A stretch of 64,000 bases of DNA from Chaetoderma sp. LZ-2023a (taxonomy: Eukaryota; Mollusca; Caudofoveata; Chaetodermatida; Chaetodermatidae), in the NCBI GenBank assembly GCA_034401795.1, contig CM067370.1, forward strand, positions 64,050,809 through 64,114,808, in the 5' to 3' direction. The notes beneath the pieces are model-generated. The model had not been told where the DNA came from. It saw only the letters and a program-made list of their open reading frames with translations, and made no database searches. Every line of letters begins with the position of its first letter. Position 1 is the first letter of the stretch. Both the position numbers and the translations under genes were made by a program. This document shows positions 46,768 to 57,276 of the stretch, in pieces.

Positions 46768-48580
46768 ACTGCTCGCGCAGCGCCCTCTGGTTATTCACCA
46801 GGGTGACCGTCTCCTGGAGGTCTCGACATCCCTCACCTCCAAAAAGACCAGGACCCGTCATAGGCGTACGCAGTAGCCTATTGTACAGGTCCTGAGACGG
46901 GCACAGATTGTCCAGGGCAAACGTGCGTCTTGCCCGGACACTCCTGGTCACCGCCCGAGTCATACAGTCCAGCGCCAGGTTAATACCATCCTGGATGGTT
47001 CGCTGGACAGTGACCGGACTTGGCTGGCGCGATGCGGATGCCGTTACTACCCCCTGTAACAGCTGGGAGACGTGGGACAGAGCGGCAATCGAAGCCCTCC
47101 CACTCTCCTCCGCATCACGCAACGCGGTATTCGCCGAACGCAACGCGTTCGAGCACAAGACACCCGTGTCAGAACGGGAGCCTGGCCGCGCATCCTCACC
47201 CAAAGCCGCGCGGTCATCCACGCTGGGCTTGGGTACCACACCGTACCGCTGGTAATCCAGGGGCACGATGCGACAACGCCTGGCCACCTCGCGAGGGGCC
47301 TTCGCGAGACGTCCACTCGACTTAATGGACGACTCCGCCGCCTTGAACATGTCAACGACATGCTCCGCCAGCGGCAGAGAAGGCATAGCGTTAGCAGTCG
47401 GTTTCCCAGCTAACCACGGCGTGTGAACACGCTGGCTAGCCGACTGCTCCACGGGCAGATCAGGCCTAACGCTCACCAACCACTGGCAAGCGTCATACCA
47501 ATCCTCCTCCGTGGCTAACTGCGAGCGCTCTACAAGACGGGGTCCTTCGTCTTCCTCCTGAGCGCAAGCAGTAGAGCTTGACGGCGGGTACGCTGATACA
47601 CCTGGCAAGCCAGGGAAAACATGCGGGCCTGACAGCACCGGCATGAGAATATCACTGGTTTGACCAGGAGCAGGCACCGTGGCAGAGCGCGGGGTATATA
47701 AAGCCCCACCACGGGCCCGGCCAGCACCAGCAACACCCTCGGCAAGCCGAGGTATGCGGTACCGCTGGCCATCAGCAGCGCCCTGGGCCACCACCTGAGC
47801 CGCGGACTCTACTCCAGGGTGAGTAAAACCGTGGAATAAGGCGCCTGTATTCCCCGCGAGGGGTGCACAAACGTCTTCATCCATGTCCACGTCGTCAGAC
47901 GGCGACCCTAGCAGGTAATCCTCATCACCCTGGTCAGAAAGATTAGACCCCGGGTCAGCAAAGAGAGCTAACCCGGGCTGACCAGGAACGGTGCCATAGG
48001 AGGTACTGGCCACCGCGGCGTGCGGATACCCCTGGACTGATAAGCAGCCCGCGGGTTCCAGCGACAACCGTCCACGGTCCCCTATCGGCGCGGCAATAAG
48101 CCTGCTGCCAGGGTCGTGGAACGCCCCCTCTAATGGGGCCACCTCTGAATCGTCGAACAACGGAAGCGGTCTAAGGAAAACCGATCCAGAGGCGGGGATT
48201 ACCTGCTCCGAAGCCGATGATGAGGACAGTAAAGGATTTGGTCCAGGAAGCATGCCACGAAGCAACCCTGGAACCAAATCCTTTATTGTCCTCTTCATCT
48301 CTCCCAACATCTCGGTCCGGAAGGCCTCCATATCCACCGCGGACGAGACCTTCCCCTTACCCTTCCTACTTACAACCTCTCGTTTCCGCTTCTTCTTCTT
48401 CTCCTCCTCTACCACCTTGTCCGTCGCCTGTAAGCAGCACAAGAATTCGGACATTAACTCGCCCCCCCAGTGCTTACATACGTCACAATTAACCAAGGGA
48501 CCACAAGGGCTACATCGATAGCAACGATGAGGCCAGAACTTATCCGGTAGAAAACGTCCACAGGACGCGCAACCCGGTCC
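46517..48580 (-). CDS. A2b gag-like gene, main exon
   Basis: Same as A2a gag: finger 'CASCGRFLPDKFWPHRC' and 'YRCSPCGPLVNCDVCKHW', 7-base G run in frame with the body, conserved core and Arg/Gly tail. Acceptor 'cctgtttcag' precedes it, and the leader exon 49394-49344 joins in frame. The frame is also open upstream to a Met at 48601. Confidence 0.8.
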   Translation of the reverse strand, partial: GPGCASCGRFLPDKFWPHRCYRCSPCGPLVNCDVCKHWGGELMSEFLCCLQATDKVVEEEKKKKRKREVVSRKGKGKVSSAVDMEAFRTEMLGEMKRTIKDLVPGLLRGMLPGPNPLLSSSSASEQVIPASGSVFLRPLPLFDDSEVAPLEGAFHDPGSRLIAAPIGDRGRLSLEPAGCLSVQGYPHAAVASTSYGTVPGQPGLALFADPGSNLSDQGDEDYLLGSPSDDVDMDEDVCAPLAGNTGALFHGFTHPGVESAAQVVAQGAADGQRYRIPRLAEGVAGAGRARGGALYTPRSATVPAPGQTSDILMPVLSGPHVFPGLPGVSAYPPSSSTACAQEEDEGPRLVERSQLATEEDWYDACQWLVSVRPDLPVEQSASQRVHTPWLAGKPTANAMPSLPLAEHVVDMFKAAESSIKSSGRLAKAPREVARRCRIVPLDYQRYGVVPKPSVDDRAALGEDARPGSRSDTGVLCSNALRSANTALRDAEESGRASIAALSHVSQLLQGVVTASASRQPSPVTVQRTIQDGINLALDCMTRAVTRSVRARRTFALDNLCPSQDLYNRLLRTPMTGPGLFGGEGCRDLQETVTLVNNQRALREQFDVLRRANVRAAAPAYRPLQARGGAGQVRGQPPSQRRPRPRAIRPAARGAQVPQAPSARQPPAHQGARGAGRGARGSGRGYRS

Positions 48581-49197
48581 CTGAAACAGGGCAAAGGACA
48601 AGGAGTATGAGCAAACTAGTTAAGCTTAGACACTCAAACCAACTCAAAGAGAAGGAAAACGATCATACAGATCAATATACATCAGAAACCAGCATAGCGA
48701 TTTGAATTGCTGATAAATACATAGCCAGGCTGATTATGACATCATTAATCCCGTGACAGGAAAAATTCGATCCCAACAAAACATCCAAGTGCAAGGACGA
48801 ATTGTATGCTGAATGGATACGTCGACTACACAACCATCAGATACATATAGATAACTCTTTTCTGGCAAAAATGTTAATTATCTCCCTTTGCTTACTATAA
48901 TTAACATCACCACATTATCAATAACTAGATACCTGACACTTTGTATAGACAAACCATCCAACGTGACGAACCGGAGAACTCCACCATCTGCACACCTCTT
49001 AACTCTCTCCACCTCATGGGGAAGGAATTGGATCAAGAGGGCAAAGCGAGAAGACCTTTATACTAGGCCTCCAACTCACTGGACATTAATTTTTCATTTG
49101 GTTAGATAACCTAACAGTATTAGTAGGAAATGGAACCATGGTGGAGAGAAAACTAACTCTCTGCTGCTGTGATGCGACCACCTAGCGTCATACAGAC

Positions 49198-49343
49198 CTG
49201 TGGACATAAACAGAAAGAGAAATTAGTCATAGGTAGCACCGAGTTGACATAAACCAACTAACCAAGGCGCTTATCACGGTAACCGCGAGTCCCGGAAACA
49301 CAATACACCGGGAAGAAAACTCGCTAATTTTACTAGAAGTCAC
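49198..49343 (-). other. A2b leader intron segment (146 nt, GT-AG)
   Basis: Begins 'gtgacttctagt' and ends 'gtccacag' on the minus strand. Present here, absent from A1a. Confidence 0.55.
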
Positions 49344-49394
49344 CTGATTTAAAGGTCCTAAGTCCCCCTTTGGCGAATTGTTCCGTCCTGCCAT
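49344..49394 (-). CDS. A2b leader exon (putative gag start)
   Basis: Reads MAGRNNSPKGDLGPLNQ, diverged from the MAER(V/N)TSPQE form of the other copies, followed by the intact donor. Confidence 0.45.
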
Positions 49395-49487
49395 CCAAAT
49401 CAGTGACTATCACTCCAAAAAACACCACTTAAACAGTCTAAGATTAAGGAAAAGCTATTGCTACAAAAAGACATGTGTGATCTCTCT

Positions 49488-49678
49488 GCCAATAATCTAG
49501 CAAAGAGAGTGCTAGTCTGCGCATGCGCGGTGGTGGGGCTGGCATCCGCCAGACTACGCTCTGACTCCCTGCCCAGTAGGGGCACCTAACTGTTTTAAAT
49601 CTGAGTGTTTATTGAGTGAAAGCCAATATTTAGCAATATCAAAAGTATTAGGGAGGTAAGTATACTCTTGAAGTGAAA
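49488..49678. repeat. A2b right terminal inverted repeat
   Basis: Inverted partner of 42667-42846. Tail 'cttgaagtgaaa'. Confidence 0.9.
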
Positions 49679-50254
49679 TGTCCATTTGTGGACCAAGAGA
49701 ACTGTTTTTGAAAATTTACCACTGAAATGATTCCAGTGGTAAATTTTCAAAAATAGGTTTCTCTTGGTCTGCAAATGGACATTTCCAGGACCACTGCAGA
49801 AACCGATTTTGGCCCATGTGAGTGTTAGACAGTTTGAAGGGTGGTGTGGGGTGGTATCTATGACAACAACAGCTTCCAGTCGGACTACCCCAAAACATCT
49901 CCATCCAATATATGTGTGTTTTAATATGATGATAGTTTGATAATATTATACTTACACATTTCATAATCCAATATTTAGGATCTTAATAAAAAAGAAATAA
50001 TTTTAACAACCTCACCCCTACATACCAGATACAACAACGGATCATTTATGATGCATAAGCTCAAGCATATTATGTTGAATGGTTTGAAACTAATTTGACT
50101 GGAATGGGTTTTGCTACCTATAATTAAGCCAAACAGTTCAAGTCAAACTAGTTACCAAAGTACTAAAGACGTTATCTTTAATTATGTTGGGGCTTTCATA
50201 TGAACATATTACGATTTCAGTGGTGAAAGCGTTCAGAGAAATACTATTCCAAAT
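49679..50254. repeat. Spacer between A2b and A1b with foldback repeat
   Basis: 49679-49785 is a hairpin: 'tgtccatttgtggaccaaga' ... 'gaaaatttaccactg' / 'cagtggtaaattttc' ... 'tctgcaaatggaca'. A second palindrome family appears near 50070 ('gtttgaaactaatttgactg'). No coding signal. Confidence 0.7.
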
Positions 50255-50472
50255 TAAACGAAATCAAGGATTTCTTTTTTCACGAGAGAGTTGATACTTA
50301 CCTCCCTAATACTTTTGATATTGCTAAATATTGGCTTTCACTCAATAAACACTCAGATTAAAACAGTTAGGTGCCCCTACTGGGCAGGGAGTCAGAGCGT
50401 AGTCTGGCGGATGCCAGCCCCACCACCGCGCATGCGCAGACTAGCACTTCCTCTGACTAATTTATTGGCTGA
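50255..50472. repeat. A1b left terminal inverted repeat
   Basis: As in A1a. Partner 57084-57264. Confidence 0.9.
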
Positions 50473-50538
50473 TACACATGCAACTATAAAGAGCCTGAAG
50501 ACCGAGCCTCTGTGGGGTGGAGAGGCCGGGTCCGTATC

Positions 50539-50638
50539 TAGGGAGGTAAGTATCAACTCTCTCGTGAAAAAAGAAATCCTTGATTTCGTTTATTTCACAT
50601 CAAGAGTATACTTACCTCCCTAATACTTTTGATATTGC
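50539..50638. repeat. A1b internal complementary region
   Basis: Complement of the joined ends with subfamily A1 markers (ccttgattt, cacatcaag). Confidence 0.9.
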
Positions 50639-51169
50639 CAGAATTCGACAGTGAATTCGGCGAGAGGGAGGCGAGGTCAAAAGACCAGCTCATCCCTATA
50701 CGCTTTTCTGCGTTTAAGGCACTTAAACTTCTGAAACTGTATGAAAAAACAGTCAGGATTTGACTAACCATCGGATAACACCCCCGATGTATGAGAGATG
50801 ACCGAATGTCATATGCGCTCCCCCCCCCTCCTTCCTGGGAGGAAGAGTCGAATGACCTCAATGTCCTATACGCTCTCTACGTACAAGTGCCATGTACTAT
50901 AGGACAGAGACGAAAAGCTCCATTTTCGTATACTCTCAACAATGAACCACATAAATACACAAAACCATCATCATATAAATAACGGGTAACGTGACAAGAC
51001 AATCAACAATGGACAACACATACACAAGACTGACCTTGTTGAAAAGGCTGCTGACATCCTCTTCCCATAGGTGAAGATCGATGCAGTCCCAAATTAGTGG
51101 TTGTTTCCATAAATTAATTGTGAAATATATAAGCAATGAGGAAACCCCATCAAAAATATATATGCCTAG

Positions 51170-54067
51170 TTATTTTTTCAAAATCGACAAGGCGAGAGGA
51201 TTAGAGGTGTCACGGAGATAATGGTCTGTAAAACTTGACTCACAGTGCCACTGAGCCACCGACATAATATCATCCACAGGGACCCCATTAAATAGGGCAG
51301 TGGATGTCACTACGCCGCGGACACTGTGAGCCTTGGCCACGTCAACCTGCTTCCCGGTGGCGGATTTATGGCAAAACTGAATGCATTCTACAATCCACCT
51401 GGAAATGGTGTCCTTAGAAGCCCTGCCATGGGGTTCAATATATGACAACCATAACGCTGACTGGTCGGTGCGCCACTCCGCCGTACGTTGTTTGTACCGG
51501 CAAAGCGCCCGGACAGGACACCATGCTTTAGAATTAGGATCATATCTAGTTAAAGCAGGCAAAATAATAGGTTGACCTGGATATTTCAACGACTGATTTT
51601 TAGCCAAGAAATTAATCCTAGGTAGCAGCTTAAGGCCTTCCCCTGAAACCACAAAACGGTCATCCTCGGCTGATAAGGCATGAATCTCACTCCTACGCCT
51701 AGCCGAGGCTGCAGCAATTAAAAACACAGTCTTCAGTGTTAATAGTTTCATCGAAATGGAACTAAGTGGTTCAAACGGCTTATCACCTAGTACTTGAAGC
51801 ACTAGCGATAAACTCCAAGACGGAATCACCGGTGGATTCCTTGGTCTTAGATTGCCCATGCCTTTAATTAATACATTTAATGTATTCACTTCATCACTTC
51901 CCCTCTTAGCCAAGCAAGGAATAACAGACATTAAAGCTGACTTATAACCAGCAATAGAGTTAGGCTTGAGGCTATAGGCATCATAGAGGTGACAGAGGAA
52001 ATCAGCTACTACCTGAATAGATGCATCCATTGGATCAATACATCTTTTTGAGCACCATTCTGCAAATCTGTTGATTTTATAATTATATGCTCTGGAGGTT
52101 GACCCCCTCCTGGCTTTGGCCATAAACATGGCTGCTTGCTCAGAAAAGCCCTCCTTAATTCTAGATTCCTTGACAACATCCATGCAGTCAATCTGAACAT
52201 TGACGGATTGTTGTGAAGGGCCTTGCCCTGGAAGATAATATCGTCCATCAGAGGCAGAGGAACCGGATTGCAGACCAGAAGGTCCAGCAGATCCGTATAC
52301 CATGATCGGCTTGGCCAATCCGGGGCGATCAGAAGCACTTGGCATTCCTCTTGTCTGATTTTCTGAAGAATTTTTGGAATCAGGATTGCTGGAGGGAATG
52401 CGTATGCATACATTCTCCCCCAGCTGATAGCTAACGCATCTGTTGCGAAAGCGCTTGGATCCGGAATCGGAGAGACGTACGTTGTCATCTTCGCATTCTT
52501 CTTCGTTGCGAACAAATCGATGTTGGGTTTCCCCCAATGGTCGAACAGACGATCCGCCACACATTGATTTAGTTGCCATTCCGTGGGTAAAACACTCATC
52601 CTTCGGCTCAATGAGTCTGCTAGCAGGTTTAACCTTCCCGGAATATGAACTGCTTTCAAGGTAATCTGATGATCCAGACAACAACAAAGCAGTCTCCATG
52701 TCATCATACAGAGACTGGGCGACTTCGTTCCGCCCTGGCGGTTTATGTAAGTCACAACTGTTGAGTTGTCTGAACGAATAAGAACAATCTTGCCCTGAAC
52801 TTTCTGTAAGAAATGTTCCAGGCCCAGGACTACTGCTCTTAGCTCCAGTAGATTTATATGTTCCTTTGACTGTTCCAGATTCCAAAGCCCTGATATCGTG
52901 GACTCTTCCAGGCAAGCTCCCCAGCCCTCCATCGATGCATCTGTATACACAGTCACCTGAGGGTGGGGAGGGGTTAGCATAACCCCCACCAAGAGATTCT
53001 CTGTGTCCAACCACCATTGCAGGTGATGAATCAGAGGCGCCAACACTGACACATTCGAGTCCAGCGAACCTGTCCTCTGGGTCCATTGTGTCATGAGAAA
53101 TAACTGGATCGGCCGCCTGCGTAAGGCGGCCTGAGGAATGACTGGTTCCAATGAAACCATCAACCCCAGCATTCTCAAGTAAACCCGTGCCAGGACATGA
53201 CGACTGTCGCACACTGACTGAATTAATGAGATGAGTTTCTGAACTCTCTCCTGAGTAGGATAAACATATCCTGTCTCTAGATCGAAGAACATCCCCAGGT
53301 AAACAAACTTCTGGGATGGAGTCAGCTCTGATTTTGGGAAATTGATCATCCAGCCTAAGTCTGTGAGAGTTTTCAAAACAATCTCCAGACTGGCCGACAA
53401 ACTTTCCCGGGTGTGCGCTTTCAACAGCCAGTCGTCTATGTACGTGTGGACTGCTATGCTTCTCCTGCGGAGGTATGCGGTGATCGCAAGAACCACACGG
53501 GTGAAAACCCGAGGAGCCGTGGAAATTCCGAAGGGTAGCACCCTGAATTCCCACTGTCTGCCCTGGAATGCAAATCTCAGGAAGCGACGGAAACTCCTGT
53601 GTATGGGGATGTGGAAATAAGCGTCCTTCAAATCTATCGACGCTGTCCACATTCCCCTCTCTAACCCCGCCAACACCGAGCGCACAGTCTCCATCTTGAA
53701 ACTGGGCGTCTCTATGAACTTGTTCAATGGCTTGAGGTTGAGAATTGGTCTCCACCCTCCGGTGTTCTTTGTTACTAAGAACAGGGTTGAATAGAAGCCC
53801 GGACACCTCTGTGCCGGCTGAATAGCTCCTTTTTGTATGAGGGAATTTATTTCCTCCTCGATACACAACCTTTGATCTGGATCTCTCGGATTTGGAGTCC
53901 AGATCGGCACTAGAGACAGTCGCGATGGCGGGCCTGTCATCCAATCGGGATGATACCCGACTGAAAGCCATCGCAAGACTAAACGGTCCTGAGTTAACCG
54001 TTCCCACTCTTGTATGTGGTCGGCTAATCGGCCTCCCATCGGTCCACCTAGGGATAGAGGTGGACAT
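51170..54067 (-). CDS. A1b tyrosine recombinase frame (965 codons)
   Basis: Complete: 'SARRRSEIHAL', HSVRG, 'QWHCESS' and 'FTDHYLRD'. It reads 'CMDVVKESRIKEGF' where the other family A copies have CVDVV, restoring the Met also found in family B at this place (CMDVVKQ). That Met is a candidate start for a short recombinase. Confidence 0.87.
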   Translation of the reverse strand: MSTSIPRWTDGRPISRPHTRVGTVNSGPFSLAMAFSRVSSRLDDRPAIATVSSADLDSKSERSRSKVVYRGGNKFPHTKRSYSAGTEVSGLLFNPVLSNKEHRRVETNSQPQAIEQVHRDAQFQDGDCALGVGGVREGNVDSVDRFEGRLFPHPHTQEFPSLPEICIPGQTVGIQGATLRNFHGSSGFHPCGSCDHRIPPQEKHSSPHVHRRLAVESAHPGKFVGQSGDCFENSHRLRLDDQFPKIRADSIPEVCLPGDVLRSRDRICLSYSGESSETHLINSVSVRQSSCPGTGLLENAGVDGFIGTSHSSGRLTQAADPVISHDTMDPEDRFAGLECVSVGASDSSPAMVVGHRESLGGGYANPSPPSGDCVYRCIDGGLGSLPGRVHDIRALESGTVKGTYKSTGAKSSSPGPGTFLTESSGQDCSYSFRQLNSCDLHKPPGRNEVAQSLYDDMETALLLSGSSDYLESSSYSGKVKPASRLIEPKDECFTHGMATKSMCGGSSVRPLGETQHRFVRNEEECEDDNVRLSDSGSKRFRNRCVSYQLGENVCIRIPSSNPDSKNSSENQTRGMPSASDRPGLAKPIMVYGSAGPSGLQSGSSASDGRYYLPGQGPSQQSVNVQIDCMDVVKESRIKEGFSEQAAMFMAKARRGSTSRAYNYKINRFAEWCSKRCIDPMDASIQVVADFLCHLYDAYSLKPNSIAGYKSALMSVIPCLAKRGSDEVNTLNVLIKGMGNLRPRNPPVIPSWSLSLVLQVLGDKPFEPLSSISMKLLTLKTVFLIAAASARRRSEIHALSAEDDRFVVSGEGLKLLPRINFLAKNQSLKYPGQPIILPALTRYDPNSKAWCPVRALCRYKQRTAEWRTDQSALWLSYIEPHGRASKDTISRWIVECIQFCHKSATGKQVDVAKAHSVRGVVTSTALFNGVPVDDIMSVAQWHCESSFTDHYLRDTSNPLALSILKK

Positions 54068-54465
54068 AAGGAGTGCAAGAGCGGCACTGTCTCCTTTGCC
54101 AGAAACACCGGCGCGGTTCTCACCGCGGTAACCGTCCCATCAGGAACGATTACCCCGCCCAGATCCTCGCGCGCCACGACCAGCACCGCGCGCACCACGG
54201 TGCGCGGGCGGCTGCCTGGCTGACTGCGCCTGAGGAGCCTGCGCCCCCCTCGCTGCTGGCCGAATCGCACGCGGCCGAGGACGGCGCTGCGATGGTGGTT
54301 GGCCTCTGACCTGGCCACTACCACCTCGAGCCTGCAGGGGACGATACGCAGGGGGTGCGGCGCGAACGTTGGCACGACGAAGCACCTCAAACTGTTCGCG
54401 CAGCGCCCTCTGGTTATTGACCAGAGTAACCGTGTCCTGGAGGTGTCTACATCCCTCACCTCCAA
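52009..54465 (-). CDS. A1b reverse transcriptase / RNase H / methyltransferase-like polyprotein (818 codons)
   Basis: Same domain order and length as A1a, with YIDD, TDAS, 'SDNSTVVTYINRQGG' and the methyltransferase-like 'YAFPPAILIPKIL' and 'APDWPSRSWY'. No break seen. It overlaps gag at its 5' end (54140-54465) and the recombinase frame over most of its length. Confidence 0.9.
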   Translation of the reverse strand: MEVRDVDTSRTRLLWSITRGRCANSLRCFVVPTFAPHPLRIVPCRLEVVVARSEANHHRSAVLGRVRFGQQRGGRRLLRRSQPGSRPRTVVRAVLVVAREDLGGVIVPDGTVTAVRTAPVFLAKETVPLLHSLCPPLSLGGPMGGRLADHIQEWERLTQDRLVLRWLSVGYHPDWMTGPPSRLSLVPIWTPNPRDPDQRLCIEEEINSLIQKGAIQPAQRCPGFYSTLFLVTKNTGGWRPILNLKPLNKFIETPSFKMETVRSVLAGLERGMWTASIDLKDAYFHIPIHRSFRRFLRFAFQGRQWEFRVLPFGISTAPRVFTRVVLAITAYLRRRSIAVHTYIDDWLLKAHTRESLSASLEIVLKTLTDLGWMINFPKSELTPSQKFVYLGMFFDLETGYVYPTQERVQKLISLIQSVCDSRHVLARVYLRMLGLMVSLEPVIPQAALRRRPIQLFLMTQWTQRTGSLDSNVSVLAPLIHHLQWWLDTENLLVGVMLTPPHPQVTVYTDASMEGWGACLEESTISGLWNLEQSKEHINLLELRAVVLGLEHFLQKVQGKIVLIRSDNSTVVTYINRQGGTKSPSLCMMTWRLLCCCLDHQITLKAVHIPGRLNLLADSLSRRMSVLPTEWQLNQCVADRLFDHWGKPNIDLFATKKNAKMTTYVSPIPDPSAFATDALAISWGRMYAYAFPPAILIPKILQKIRQEECQVLLIAPDWPSRSWYTDLLDLLVCNPVPLPLMDDIIFQGKALHNNPSMFRLTAWMLSRNLELRRAFLSKQPCLWPKPGGGQPPEHIIIKSTDLQNGAQKDVLIQWMHLFR

Positions 54466-56192
54466 AGAGACCAGGACCTGTCATAGGCGTACGTAGTAGC
54501 CTATTGTAGAGGTCCTGGGACGGGCACAGATTATCCAAGGCAAAAGTGCGCCTTGCCCGGACACTCCTGGTCACCGCCCGCGTCATACAGTCCAGAGCCA
54601 GGTTGATACCATCCTGGATGGCTCGCTGGACTGTGACCGGACTTGGCTGGCGCGATGCGGATGCTGTTACTACCCCTTGTAACAGCTGGGAGACGTGGGA
54701 CAGAGCGGCAATCGAAGCCCTCCCACTCTTTTCCGCATCACGCAACGCGGCATTTGCCGAACGCAACGCGTTCGAGCACAAGACTCCCGTGTCAGAACGG
54801 GAGCCTGGCCGCGCATCCTCACCCAAAGCCGCGCGGTCATCCACGCTCGGCTTTGGTACCACACCGTACCGCTGGTAGTCCAGGGGCACGATGCGGCAAC
54901 GCCTGGCCACCTCGCGCGGGGCCTTAGCGAGACGTCCACTCGACTTAATGGACGTCTCCGCCGCCTCGAACATGTCAACGACATGCTCTGCCAGCGGCAG
55001 AGAAGGCATAGCGTTAGCAGTAGGCTTACCAGCTAACCACGGCCTGTGTTCACGCTGGCTAGCCGACTGCTCCACGGGCAGATCTGGTCTAACACTCACC
55101 AGCCACTGGCAAGCGTCAGACCAATCCTCCTCCGTGGCTAGTTGCGAGCGCTCTACAAGACGGGGGCCTTCGTCTTCCTCCTGAGCACAAGCAACAGAGC
55201 TTGACGGCGGATACGCTGATATCCCTGGCAAGCCAGGGAGAGCATGCGGGCCTGATAATACCGGCATGTTAATCTCACTGGTTTGACCAGGAGCAGGCGC
55301 CGTGGTAGAGCGCGGGGCATATACCGCCCCACCACGGCCCCGGCCAGCACCAGCTACACTCTCGGCAAGCCGAGGTATGCGGTACCGCTGGCCTTCAGCG
55401 TCCAGGGCCACAGTCTGAACCGTGGATTCTACCCCTGGGAGAGTAGAACCGTGGAAAAAGGCGCCTGTATTCCCCGCGAGGGGCGCACAAACGTCATATT
55501 CCATGGCCACGTCTTCAGACGGCGACCCTAACAGGTAATCATCATCCTCCTGGCCAGAAAGATTAGACTCCGGGTCAGCAAAGAGAGCTAACCCGGACTG
55601 GCCAGGGAAGGCGCCATACGAGGTACTGGCAGCCGCGGTGTGCGGATACCCCTGGACTGATGAGCAGCCCGCGGGTTCCAGCGACGACCGTCCACGGTCC
55701 CTATTGGGCGCGGCAATAAGCCTGCTGCCAGGGCCGTGGAACACCCCCTCTAATGGGGCCACCTCTGAATCTTCAAACAACGGAAGCGTACTAAGGAACG
55801 TTGATTCAGAGGTGGGGATTACCTGCTCCGAAGCAGATGATGAGGTCAATAAAGGATTTGGTCCAGGAAGCATGCCACGAAGCAACTCTGGAACCAAATC
55901 CTTGATTGTCCTCCTCATCTCTCCCAACATCTCGGTCCGGAAGGCCTCCATGTCCACCGCGGACGAGGCCTTCCTCTTACCCTTCTTACTTACGACCTCT
56001 TTTTTCAGCTTCTTTTTCTCCTCCTCCAACTTGTCCTTCGCCTGCAAGCACAAGAATTCGGACATTAGCTCGCCCCCCCCAGTGCTTACATATCTCGCAA
56101 TTAAGCAAGGGACCACAGGGGCTACACTGAAAACATAGATGAGGGCCAAACTTGTCCCTCAAAAATCGTCCACAGGACGCACAACCAGGTCT
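54140..56192 (-). CDS. A1b gag-like gene (finger and body in different frames)
   Basis: The body is open from 56149 to 54140; the finger (RPGCASCGRFLRDKFGPH...) starts at the acceptor 'tttttcag' (exon from 56192). An 8-base run (56073-56080) separates the frames exactly as in A1a. Core and tail motifs as in the other family A copies. Confidence 0.75.
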
Positions 56193-56347
56193 CTGAAAAA
56201 GGCCAAAGGACGAGGAGTATGAGCAAACTAGTTAAGCTTAGAAAACTCACCAACTCAAGAGAAGAAAAAATGATCATAAAGATCATAATTTTTATCAGAA
56301 ACCAGCTTCGGACAACTTTAATTGTAAATAAAGAGCAAGACTGATTA

Positions 56348-56355
56348 TGACGTCA
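56348..56355. promoter_or_regulatory. CRE-like palindrome TGACGTCA in A1b leader
   Basis: Perfect octamer, same relative position as in A1a and A2a. Confidence 0.35.
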
Positions 56356-56794
56356 TTAATCCTATGACAGGAAAAAATCGATCCACAACAAACATCCCAG
56401 TGCAAGGACGAATTGTATCTCTAACCAGAACATGTGCAGAATGGACATTTCGACTACACAAGCATCAGATAAATACTGATAACAATGGCAAATAGTGTTA
56501 ATTATCTCCCTTTCTCATATCAATAATTAATACCTGACACCTTGTCTAGACAAACCATCCAACCTGATGAACTGGAGCACTCCACCACTGAACGCCTCTT
56601 AACTCTCTCCACCTCAAGGGGAAGGAATTGGATCAAGAGGGCAAAGTGATAAGACCTTTATAATAGGCCTCCAACTCACTGGACATAGAATTTTTTGGTT
56701 AGATAACCTAACAGTATTAGTAGGAAATGGAACCATGGTGGAGAGACACAAACCCTCTGCTGATGTCATGTCCTTATTTCTCCTTCACACAGAC

Positions 56795-56941
56795 CTGTGG
56801 ACATAAACACAAAGAGAGATTAGTCTTATATAGCACCTAGTTGAAAAAAAAATCAACTAATTAAGGCGCTTATCACGTTTAGCGCGAGTCCCGGAAACAC
56901 ATTACAACGGGACAAAACTCGCTAATTTTACTAGAAGTCAC
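56795..56941 (-). other. A1b leader intron segment (147 nt, GT-AG)
   Basis: On the minus strand AATCAG|gtgacttctag ... gtccacag|GTCTGTGTG. Sister copy A1a has AATCAG joined directly to GTCTGTGTG. Pyrimidine-rich stretches (tctctctttgtgtttatg) lie before the AG. Confidence 0.6.
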
Positions 56942-56992
56942 CTGATTTAAAGGTCCAAGGCCCTCCTGTGGCGAAGTCACTCTCTCAGCCAT
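56942..56992 (-). CDS. A1b leader exon (putative gag start)
   Basis: MAERVTSPQEGLGPLNQ, identical to the A1a leader, followed by the intact donor. Confidence 0.5.
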
Positions 56993-57083
56993 CTTTGTCA
57001 GGTGAAAACGTCTCTTAAATAGTCTTAAAAAGCTTTGAAAAGCGTAAAGAAAGATCCTATCATGAAAGCATGTGTTGTCTCTC

Positions 57084-57276
57084 AGCCAATAAATTAGCAA
57101 AGAGGAAGTGCTAGTCTGCGCATGCGCGGTGGTGGGGCTGGCATCCGCCAGACTACGCTCTGACTCCCTGCCCAGTAGGGGCACCTAACTGTTTTAATCT
57201 GAGTGTTTATTGAGTGAAAGCCAATATTTAGCAATATCAAAAGTATTAGGGAGGTAAGTATACTCTTGATGTGAAA
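57084..57276. repeat. A1b right terminal inverted repeat
   Basis: Inverted partner of 50293-50472. Tail 'cttgatgtgaaa'. Confidence 0.9.

Larger units (their letters stand above)
42629..49678 (-). mobile_element. DIRS1-type retrotransposon, family A copy A2b
   Basis: 7,050 bp, very similar to A2a throughout. Gag and RT are open, but the recombinase has a one-base deletion (44098-44101: four A where A2a has five), so the copy cannot supply its own integrase. The leader intron is present. Flanks: left '...caattttcttaaaaa', right 'tgtccatttgtggac'. Joined, they recreate a copy of the foldback repeat also seen at 58595. Sense orientation to the host gene. Confidence 0.95.
50255..57276 (-). mobile_element. 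DIRS1-type retrotransposon, family A copy A1b
   Basis: 7,022 bp, close sister of A1a but with the 147-bp leader intron segment still present. RT and recombinase are open; the gag body is open with the same 8-base G run before it. The left end reads 'aaattaaacgaaatcaagg' (one extra T compared with the ICR prediction), the right end 'cttgatgtgaaa'. Only 576 bp separate it from A2b, in the same orientation. Confidence 0.95.
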
